A stretch of 64,000 nucleotides of DNA from assembly GCF_020421205.1 (NCBI RefSeq), contig NZ_JAIZZH010000005.1:62001-126000 (forward strand), given 5' to 3'. The position numbers were made by a program, and so were the translations under genes. Each line of letters starts with the position of its first letter. Positions within the stretch are counted from its first letter, which is position 1. The stretch is from Hymenobacter pini (lineage in GTDB: Bacteria; Bacteroidota; Bacteroidia; Cytophagales; Hymenobacteraceae). The notes beneath the pieces are model-generated. The model was not told where the DNA came from. It saw only the letters and a list, made by a program, of their open reading frames with translations, and did not search any database. Positions 58,171 through 64,000 of the stretch are shown here, one piece after another.

Positions 58171-59655
58171 ATGGGCCTCAAGCTCAATACCAAAATCATT
58201 CTCGGGTTTGTTATTGCTGTAGGCGTGCTGCTGCTCACCTCGGCCGTGGCCTGGTACAGCATTCAGCAGCTTGGCTACTACACTCGCCAGGTAGAGCACA
58301 CTTACCGGGTGCTGGAAAGCGCCTCCAGCCTGCGCGGCCACCTGCGCGACGCCCAAAGCCAGGTACGCGGCTACCTACTCCTGAGCGACTCCACCTACCT
58401 GCCGGGCTTCGCCGAAAGCCGGACGTTGCTTGACGAGGATTTTGACGCGTTGCAACTCCTCACCTTGGATAATCCCCAGCAGCAGAGCCGGTTGGACACC
58501 CTGCAGCGCGGTTTGCGGGACGAAATGGTATTTCTGGAGCGTTGGTCCAAGCTGCCCCCTTCCACTGAGGCCGTACGCCAGTTGGTGCGCGAGGACCGGG
58601 TAAAGCAAATGGCACTTCGGGGAGTTATTGCCCGCATCCAGACGGATGAGAAGGTGCTGCTGAAGGAGCGCCAGCGGCGGCAGGATTTCTTCGAGAATAC
58701 CACCCCGGCGGCCATCGTCATTTCGGCGGTGCTGGCTACCCTGATTGTGGCCTGGCTGTTCACCAAAATCAACCGGGAGCTGCAGGCCAACGAGGCCCTG
58801 CAGCTGGAACTGCAGCGCACCAACGCCGATGTGGCCCGCCGCATCAGCATCATTGAAGCCCTGGCTAACCGCGTGGTGGCGGGCGACTACACCGTCAAAA
58901 TATCCGACCAGGAGCAGGACAGCCTGGGCAACTTGGCTACCTCCCTCAACCACATGACGCAGGCGCTGGACACCAGCTTCACGGCCCTGGAAAACCGCAA
59001 CCGGGAGCTGGATCAGTTTGCCTACGTGGCCTCCCACGACTTGAAAGCCCCGCTGCGCGGGGTGGTAACGGTGGTGAAGTGGATTGAGGACGAGCTGCCC
59101 CACGAGCTCAGCCCCCAGATGCGCCAGTACCTGGACATGATGAAGGGCCGCCTGCACCGCCTCGAAGACCTGATTAACGGCCTGCTGGCCTACGCCCGCG
59201 CCGGCCGTACCGAGCGCAAACTAGAGGAAGTAGACGTGCAGCAGCTGGTAGCCGAGGTAACTGAATTGGTAGTTCCGCCCACCTTTCGGGTAGAGACGCC
59301 CACACCTCTGCCCGTGCTCCACACCGACCGCCTCAGCCTGCAGCAGGTGTTCACCAACCTCATCGGCAACGCGGCCAAGTACCACAACCGCCCCGATGGC
59401 CTTATCACGGTATCGGCCCGCGACCTGGGCTCCTGCTATGAGTTTCGGGTGCAGGACGATGGGCCCGGCATTGCCCCGCAGTTCCAGCAAAAGGTGTTTC
59501 TGATGTTCCAGACACTGCGCGACCGAAACACGGCCGAAAGCACCGGCATCGGCCTCAGCATTGTGAAGCGCATTGTGGAGGAGCAGCGCGGCACCATTCA
59601 CATCGAATCCGAAGAAGGCCAGGGCGCCGCCTTTGTGTTCACCTGGCACAAATAA
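58171..59655 (+). CDS. Membrane sensor histidine kinase (CHASE3-HAMP-HisKA-HATPase)
   Basis: 494 residues from the ATG at 58171. Two membrane helices (about 8-30 and 180-200) flank a helical periplasmic domain with TYRVLESASSLRGHLRDAQSQVRGYLL, the CHASE3 pattern. A HAMP linker (about 202-260) leads to a HisKA helix with the phosphoacceptor H289 (YVASHDLKAPL) and an ATPase domain with NLIGNAAKY, DDGPGIAP and TGIGLSIVKR. The cognate response regulator is encoded 100 bases downstream. The sensed signal is unknown. The kinase resembles bacteriophytochrome-type Rcp partner kinases in its C-terminal half. Confidence 0.92.
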   Translation: MGLKLNTKIILGFVIAVGVLLLTSAVAWYSIQQLGYYTRQVEHTYRVLESASSLRGHLRDAQSQVRGYLLLSDSTYLPGFAESRTLLDEDFDALQLLTLDNPQQQSRLDTLQRGLRDEMVFLERWSKLPPSTEAVRQLVREDRVKQMALRGVIARIQTDEKVLLKERQRRQDFFENTTPAAIVISAVLATLIVAWLFTKINRELQANEALQLELQRTNADVARRISIIEALANRVVAGDYTVKISDQEQDSLGNLATSLNHMTQALDTSFTALENRNRELDQFAYVASHDLKAPLRGVVTVVKWIEDELPHELSPQMRQYLDMMKGRLHRLEDLINGLLAYARAGRTERKLEEVDVQQLVAEVTELVVPPTFRVETPTPLPVLHTDRLSLQQVFTNLIGNAAKYHNRPDGLITVSARDLGSCYEFRVQDDGPGIAPQFQQKVFLMFQTLRDRNTAESTGIGLSIVKRIVEEQRGTIHIESEEGQGAAFVFTWHK

Positions 59656-59757
59656 GCGCCGCGGCCCGGCGGTGCTGTGCTTGCACTAGCCGGCGCTTTC
59701 ACCGTTTCATCACGCAGTGTTTCTTATTTCACTGCCTCACCATCTCACCTTTCCCGT

Positions 59758-60168
59758 ATGCGCTCCGTCCTGCTCGTTGAAGACGACTTTTTTGATACCA
59801 TGACGGCCCAGAAGGCCTTCGAGAAGTTCAATGTTCCCCACAAGCTGTACACGGCCTTTAATGGTCTGGAGGCGCTGGATTTGCTGCTGGGCCGCAACGG
59901 AGCGGAGCCCATTCGCCCCCTGCCTGAGGTGATTCTGCTGGATTTGAACATGCCCAAAATGAACGGCCACGAGTTTCTGGCCGAAATCCGCAACAACCCG
60001 GAGCTGCGGGATATTCCGGTATTCATCACTACCACCTCCGGCATGGATGTGGACCGCCTCAATGCCCAAAACCTGGGCGTCAGCGGCTACATCCTGAAAC
60101 CCCTCGATTTTGAGTCCAGCTCCGATATGGTAGACAGCATGAACCTGCTGGAAAAGCTGCTCCGCTAA
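59758..60168 (+). CDS. Single-domain response regulator (Rcp1-like receiver)
   Basis: The ATG at 59758 gives 136 residues, only a receiver domain. Acidic pocket EDD at 8-10, phosphoacceptor D62 in LLDLNMPKMNG, TTTS at 91-94 and K114 in GYILKPLDF. The GLEALDLLLGRNG insertion and PLPEVILLDLNMP are typical of Rcp1-like regulators that signal without a DNA-binding domain, usually paired with CHASE3/phytochrome-type kinases. It follows the kinase gene and precedes a small protein. Confidence 0.92.
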   Translation: MRSVLLVEDDFFDTMTAQKAFEKFNVPHKLYTAFNGLEALDLLLGRNGAEPIRPLPEVILLDLNMPKMNGHEFLAEIRNNPELRDIPVFITTTSGMDVDRLNAQNLGVSGYILKPLDFESSSDMVDSMNLLEKLLR

Positions 60169-60200
60169 GCCCCTCCCCCACTCCCACCCGCCTCCCACCT

Positions 60201-60602
60201 ATGCAACCCCTATTCGAAAACGAGCATTGTACTATTTATTTTGACGAGAGCGTGCCGGCCATCCATCAGGTGTGGCGGGGCTTTGCCTCGGGTGAGCTGC
60301 TGCGCGAGGCCCACGATGCCACCGTGCAGCAGGTGCGGGCCCACAAAGCACACTGCCTGCTGGCTGATACGCGGCAGATGCGCGTGATTTCGCGCACCGA
60401 CCAACAGTGGATTACGGACAGCTACTTTCCGCGGGTAATTGCGGCTGGGTGCCGGCGCATTGCCATTGTGCAGTCGGAGGATATCTTCAACCAAACCTCG
60501 GTGCAGCACATCATGACCGACGTTATCAAGAACTCGCTGGTAACTGCCGAGCATTTTCAGACGGTGGAGGCTGGGCGAATCTGGCTACGGGAGAACTGCT
60601 AA
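60201..60602 (+). CDS. Small cytoplasmic protein, possibly STAS/SpoIIAA-like, in a signalling cluster
   Basis: 133 residues starting 33 bases after the response regulator stop, so probably the third gene of the operon. Alternating strand/helix pattern (IYFDESVPAIHQVWRGFASGELLREAHDATV, CLLADTRQMRVISRTDQQWI, RIAIVQSEDIFN) fits a STAS/SpoIIAA-like sandwich, as seen in similar Bacteroidota proteins; I cannot confirm that. No enzymatic motif. Its likely role is as a partner of the two-component pair. Confidence 0.65.
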   Translation: MQPLFENEHCTIYFDESVPAIHQVWRGFASGELLREAHDATVQQVRAHKAHCLLADTRQMRVISRTDQQWITDSYFPRVIAAGCRRIAIVQSEDIFNQTSVQHIMTDVIKNSLVTAEHFQTVEAGRIWLRENC

Positions 60603-60682
60603 TTCCGCGCCCCATGCAACGCCGCTCGGCGGCCGAGGCCTCTCTCCTGTGGGGCACGGTCTTCGTGAAATAAGCGGGCGGC

Positions 60683-60690
60683 TACATTTG
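60683..60690 (+). promoter_or_regulatory. Promoter -7 element with a 160-base noncoding stretch downstream
   Basis: TACATTTG, full match to TAnnTTTG. The next ATG in the transcript is at 60853, leaving about 160 bases of leader or a separate small RNA, with GGGCC/GGCCC-type words that could pair. Confidence 0.55.
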
Positions 60691-60852
60691 ACTGGAAGAA
60701 CTTGTAATATGGGCCGCTAACCGGGCACTTTCGGCCGGGCACCGTAGTTCCTCCGACAAGTTGGCCCCGGCCCGACAGGCAGTTCAGGCGTGCTCACAGT
60801 ATCCTCACGCCCGGGGCTGATATTTCGTTCTTTCCGCCTTTCTTTATCCTCT

Positions 60853-61824
60853 ATGTTGCTCCGCTCTCTCCCGCTTTTGGCCCTGTGCGCGCTGGCCGCC
60901 CCGGCCCTGGCTCAGCAGACGCCCCGCGAGCTGAACACGCTGCCCGGCGCCCCGGCTCCGCAGCCTGCTCCGGTTACGCCCGCGCCTGCTGCTCCCGCCC
61001 CAGCTCCCGTTACCACCGCCCCACCCGCCGACACCGTGCGTCGCGCCCTGGCCCCTCGCACGCTGGCCTCCCCCCCGGCCGTACCCGATTCAGTGCGCAG
61101 CCAGCAGCGGCAGGTGCAATTGCCACCCGCCAACACTACCCGCTACGCCGTGGGCCTAAAATCGGGACAGGTGCTGCGGGGCTACGATGTGGAGCTGAAG
61201 CAGCCGGTATTCGGCCGCACCTTTTTGCTGGTAGATGGCCAGCAGCGCCTCGATTTGAACGACGTGCGCTACTACGAGGACGAAAGCGGCTTCTACGTGC
61301 GCACCACCCTGCCCGGCCGGTCCAAGCGCGAAACCACACTCCGCCGCGACCGGGTGGGTCGCATCAGCCTATACTCCATCACCACGCAGCAGTACATGAG
61401 CAACCCCGGCGGGTTTAGCCCTTACGGCTACGGCCGCTACGGCGGGTTTGGCTACCCCTACGGCGGCTATGGCGGTTATGGTGGCTACCGCACGGTGCGT
61501 ACCGAGTACTTCAGCAAGGATAACGGCCCCATCGAAGACCTGAGCATCCGCAACCTGCAGCTGGCCACCCAGGATAACCCCGGTTCCCAGCAGCTACTGG
61601 CCGATGCCCGGCGCTTTCAACGCATTACTACCCTCAGCTACGTAGGAGCCGGCGCGCTGTTCTTGGCGGGCACGCTTTCCAGTTTTAGCGGCAGCAACGG
61701 CTTTTCGGTGTCGCCGCTGATGTACGCGGCCATTCCGCTGGCTATTGTGCCGCTGGCCATTGGCGGCAAGTCACAGAACAGCGTGAAACAGGCCATTCTG
61801 CTCTATAACCGGGGGCAGCAATAA
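60853..61824 (+). CDS. Exported Pro/Ala-rich and Gly/Tyr-rich protein of unknown function
   Basis: The ATG at 60853 gives 323 residues with a signal peptide ending ALAQ. A Pro/Ala/Val-rich linker (about 25-75) is followed by a beta-rich domain (about 90-185, TRYAVGLKSGQVLRGYDVELKQ), a 30-residue Gly/Tyr repeat (GYGRYGGFGYPYGGYGG) and two hydrophobic C-terminal segments (about 255-305). It may be an envelope structural or membrane-anchored protein. Not recognised; conservation cannot be judged. The long leader begins at a strong promoter element. Confidence 0.65.
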   Translation: MLLRSLPLLALCALAAPALAQQTPRELNTLPGAPAPQPAPVTPAPAAPAPAPVTTAPPADTVRRALAPRTLASPPAVPDSVRSQQRQVQLPPANTTRYAVGLKSGQVLRGYDVELKQPVFGRTFLLVDGQQRLDLNDVRYYEDESGFYVRTTLPGRSKRETTLRRDRVGRISLYSITTQQYMSNPGGFSPYGYGRYGGFGYPYGGYGGYGGYRTVRTEYFSKDNGPIEDLSIRNLQLATQDNPGSQQLLADARRFQRITTLSYVGAGALFLAGTLSSFSGSNGFSVSPLMYAAIPLAIVPLAIGGKSQNSVKQAILLYNRGQQ

Positions 61825-61844
61825 GGTTATCTGGTTTATGAAAT

Positions 61845-61881
61845 GCAAAAAAACCTCAACTGTGGTTGAGGTTTTTTTATG
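61845..61881 (+). terminator. Terminator after the exported protein gene
   Basis: GCAAAAAAACCTCAAC and its near-complement around a 4-base loop, with a T-run of seven in the 3' arm. Confidence 0.85.
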
Positions 61882-61946
61882 CACTGTGCATACGCTTACC
61901 CCGGCACCTTTCAGCCTTCAACAAGCTGGATTGCGTAGAGAAGCAG

Positions 61947-62702
61947 GTGAATACAACCGCTACTCCCACCACCCTACCCGAGCGCCGGGAGCTGGCTTTA
62001 TGGGTGCACGAAAAGCTCTGCGCTGCGTATGGCGCCCCGTTTGCGTTTTTCAGCACCAAAGACCCGCTCAGTGAGCTCATCAGCTCGTTGCTTTCCCACC
62101 GCACCCGCAACCAGGACTCGCACCGCGCCTACCAGCAGCTACGCGCCCGTTTCCCGACGTGGGAGCAGGTGCTTGATGCGCCCACGGCGGAAGTGGAGGC
62201 GGCCATCCGCCCGTGCACCTGGCCGGAGCAGAAAGCACCCCGGCTGCAGCAGGTGCTGCGGGAAGTGAGCAGCCGCTGCAATGGCCCCTGCCACCTGGAG
62301 TTCCTGGCCGATTTGCCGATTCCGGAGGCCCGGGCCTGGCTGGAGCAACTGCCGGGCGTGGGGCCCAAAACCAGCGCCGCCGTATTGCTGTTCAGTACCC
62401 TGCGTCGCCCCGCTATGCCCGTGGATAGTCACCATCACCGCGTGGCGCAGCGCCTGGGCCTCATTGGCCCGAAGGTGGGCGAGGCCGCAGCTCACGCCCA
62501 ACTGGCTGCCCTATTGCCACCCGACTGGGATGCCCAGCAGGTGTACGACCACCACGAGGCACTCATGTTTCACGGCCAAAAGTGCTGCTATTTTCACACG
62601 CCGGCCTGCGGGCGGTGCGTGGTGCTGAGCCGCTGTCCGTTTGGGCAGGCGCGAGTCGGCAATTTTTCCCAACTTCCCGCTTCTTCAACTCTCCCGCTAT
62701 GA
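61947..62702 (+). CDS. Endonuclease III-like DNA glycosylase/AP lyase (HhH-GPD, 4Fe-4S)
   Basis: The open frame extends to a TTG inside the preceding terminator; I use the GTG at 61947, giving 251 residues. The helix-hairpin-helix LPGVGPKTSAAVLL includes K141 (the Schiff-base lysine of bifunctional enzymes) and D160 lies in PVDSHHHRVAQRLGL. The four iron-sulfur cysteines follow the C-x6-C-x2-C-x5-C rule near residues 211-227 (CYFHTPACGRCVVLSRC). It differs from canonical Nth (extended N-terminus, an RPCTWPEQKAPRL insertion), so a specialised endonuclease III-like role is more likely. Its stop overlaps the next start by 4 bases. Confidence 0.88.
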   Translation: MNTTATPTTLPERRELALWVHEKLCAAYGAPFAFFSTKDPLSELISSLLSHRTRNQDSHRAYQQLRARFPTWEQVLDAPTAEVEAAIRPCTWPEQKAPRLQQVLREVSSRCNGPCHLEFLADLPIPEARAWLEQLPGVGPKTSAAVLLFSTLRRPAMPVDSHHHRVAQRLGLIGPKVGEAAAHAQLAALLPPDWDAQQVYDHHEALMFHGQKCCYFHTPACGRCVVLSRCPFGQARVGNFSQLPASSTLPL

Positions 62703-62899
62703 AACCGACCTACGGCGTACCCGCTCTGCTTTCCGTATTCGTGCCCGGCCTGGGCCAGCTTATCAAAGGCCAGATTCTGAAAGCCTTTGTGATTTGGGTA
62801 GTAGGTGGACTGGTAGGCTTTTTTCTGTTCTGGACGGTTATAATCCCGTTCATTGTGTGGGCCTGGAACGTGTACGACGCCTACAACGACCCCGCCTAG
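62699..62899 (+). CDS. Small membrane protein
   Basis: 66 residues with two hydrophobic segments (LLSVFVPGLGQLIKG and VIWVVGGLVGFFLFWTVIIPFIVWAW), the usual look of TM2-like small inner-membrane proteins; GLGQ before the first helix and WNVYDAYN after the second are typical. Function unknown. Its ATG overlaps the glycosylase stop (ATGA) and the next gene starts 3 bases after its stop, so the three are translated together. Confidence 0.75.
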   Translation: MKPTYGVPALLSVFVPGLGQLIKGQILKAFVIWVVGGLVGFFLFWTVIIPFIVWAWNVYDAYNDPA

Positions 62900-62901
62900 C
62901 C

Positions 62902-63174
62902 GTGGCGGTGCTGCACCTGAAAGCCAAGCCCAACAGCCGCCGCACCCAGCTGGAGCGTGCCCCCGATGGCAGCCTGCTCGTACGCCTGCAGGCCCCCGCC
63001 CAGGATGGCAAGGCCAATGCGTGTTTGCTGGCGTACCTGGCCGAAGTATTTGGGGTGAGCAAATCTGGTGTTACGTTGCTGAGCGGGCACACGGCTCCTT
63101 TCAAAAAGGTAGAAATAGAAGGCCGCACCGATGCGGAACTGACGGCAGTTTTGCAGCAGCTGCGGCTGGCGTAG
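62902..63174 (+). CDS. YggU/DUF167-family protein
   Basis: The GTG at 62902 gives 90 residues, VLHLKAKPNSRRTQLERAPDG then LLVRLQAPAQDGKANACLLAYLAEVFGVSKSGVTLLSGHTAPFKKVEIEG; the AxPxDGKAN and GxxSxxKxVxIxG motifs identify the family. It is a small alpha/beta protein of unknown function, sometimes linked to nucleic-acid binding. Tightly coupled to the membrane protein upstream. A start codon further upstream would run back into that gene. Confidence 0.8.
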   Translation: MAVLHLKAKPNSRRTQLERAPDGSLLVRLQAPAQDGKANACLLAYLAEVFGVSKSGVTLLSGHTAPFKKVEIEGRTDAELTAVLQQLRLA

Positions 63175-63258
63175 CCGTATCTTTTACCGAGCGTTTGGCG
63201 TTGAACGGGCACGCTGCCTTGGTGGCAGCAGCTACGGCTCCTTCTCTCCCCTCTTTCT

Positions 63259-64000
63259 ATGTCGTTTTTTCCTACCTGGGCCGTGGCTGGCTTCTGGGGC
63301 CTGGTATCCGGCTCAGCGCTACTGCTGGGCGCGGCCGTGGGCTATTTTACCCACATTCCGCAGCGGCTGATTGCCGCTATCATGGCCTTTGGCAGCGGCG
63401 TGCTGATTTCAACGCTTTCCCTGGAGCTAATGGAGGAAGCCTACCGCAAAGGCGGCTTCGACTCCACGGGGCTGGGGTTTGTGGGCGGCGCGGCGGCGTA
63501 CACGCTGGCGAACTGGCTGCTGGCCCGCTACGGCGCCAAGCACCGCAAGCGCTCCGGCGACCAGCAAACCCAGGAGCGCAACGCCGTGCAAAAAGGCCAC
63601 ACTGAGGGCAACTCCGCCGGCGACGACAACGGACTGGCCCTGGCTATTGGAGCGCTGCTGGATGGCATTCCGGAAAGTATTGTGATTGGCCTGAGCATGC
63701 TGGCTGGCGGGGGCGTGAGCATGGTAGCCGTGGTGGCCATCTTCCTGAGCAACCTGCCCGAGGGCCTGAGCAGCGCCGCTGGCATGCGCAAAGCGGGCCG
63801 CAAGCCAGCCTACGTGCTGGGCTTGTGGGCTGGCATAGCCCTTATTTCCGGCATTTCTTCGCTGGTAGGCTATTCGGTATTCAGTGGGTTCTCGCCGGAA
63901 GTGGTGGCGGCTACCACCGCCGTATCGGCCGGGGCCGTGCTGGCCATGATTGCCGATACCATGATTCCGGAAGCATTTGAGGTGGCCCATAATTTCACGG
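63259..64000 (+). CDS. ZIP-family metal transporter (C-terminus outside window)
   Basis: The frame runs from an ATG at 63259 to the window edge, 247 residues with no stop. The hydrophobic segments (about 7-28, 37-57, 71-90, 131-150, 155-178, 190-215, 222-240) match ZIP topology. The cytoplasmic loop between the third and fourth contains charged residues and His (KHRKRSGDQQTQERNAVQKGHTEG), and the paired transmembrane motifs DGIPESIVIGLSML and NLPEGLSSAAGM are the ZIP metal-site helices. The family imports zinc, iron or manganese. The C-terminal part is missing. A TAnnTTT-like element is visible at 63178. Confidence 0.9.
   Translation, partial: MSFFPTWAVAGFWGLVSGSALLLGAAVGYFTHIPQRLIAAIMAFGSGVLISTLSLELMEEAYRKGGFDSTGLGFVGGAAAYTLANWLLARYGAKHRKRSGDQQTQERNAVQKGHTEGNSAGDDNGLALAIGALLDGIPESIVIGLSMLAGGGVSMVAVVAIFLSNLPEGLSSAAGMRKAGRKPAYVLGLWAGIALISGISSLVGYSVFSGFSPEVVAATTAVSAGAVLAMIADTMIPEAFEVAHNFT

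Noticed and set aside
61866-61946. Endonuclease III-like gene starting at the TTG in the terminator
   Set aside because: The start would be inside a strong terminator hairpin; the GTG at 61947 or a later start is preferred.

Overview
The window looks like a chromosomal segment of a high-GC member of the Bacteroidota, most likely Hymenobacter or a close relative in the Cytophagales. The evidence is a SusC-type TonB receptor, an IPExxxVDY-family gene beside pyk, the acpP-fabF-rnc order, short ATP synthase epsilon, many lipoproteins, start codons without clear Shine-Dalgarno sequences, and many copies of the Bacteroidota promoter element TAnnTTTG a short distance before genes. Most coding rows are near 60% GC. 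The genus is inferred from memory of the families; no search was run.

Region 1 (1-11,200) is a sugar-utilisation island. A SusC receptor (running off the left edge) is divergent from galK-galT. Three glycosidase genes (GH43, GH5-like, GH43) form a minus-strand operon. A fourth glycosidase (GH43) and a LacI-family regulator lie on the plus strand. Five near-identical palindromes with core GCAAACGTTTGC, plus one variant, sit upstream of susC, galK and both glycosidase units, so the LacI protein probably controls all of them. Together they would import an arabinose- and galactose-containing glycan, trim it and feed galactose into the Leloir pathway.

Region 2 (11,200-32,700) is mostly core metabolism and housekeeping: a lipoprotein, class II aldolase, lgt, a VapBC45-like toxin-antitoxin pair, nadE, an M1-like peptidase, rnc-fabF-acpP, pyk, rpsT, a DUF4142 lipoprotein, a YheT-type hydrolase, rsmG, an ECF sigma factor overlapping a glycosyltransferase, then tgt, an LptF/G permease and a DMT transporter.

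Region 3 (32,700-46,200) has ispE, a three-gene nucleotide-sugar/glycan cluster (PglC-, PglD- and PglE-like), a trans-sulfuration enzyme, atpD-atpC, tRNA-Gln, prs, a lipoprotein, rplY, pth, one clearly AT-rich orphan gene and metG.

Region 4 (46,200-64,000) has a histone H1-like basic protein, small lipoproteins, a DUF3050 protein, msrB, typA, acyP, nagA, a second TonB receptor, an rRNA/tRNA methyltransferase, a histidine kinase/response regulator module, an endonuclease III-like gene, small proteins and a ZIP metal transporter that runs off the right edge.

The least explained structure is not a protein. Several spacers between co-oriented genes (acpP-fabF, tgt-permease, permease-DMT transporter, atpD-atpC) are filled almost stop-to-start by inverted repeats whose arms are degenerate tandem 7-mers (or 9-10-mers in one case). 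A second family of intergenic inverted repeats (GTCATTCCGAGC type) recurs at gene ends. I found no CRISPR array, no insertion sequence, no rRNA and no replication origin.
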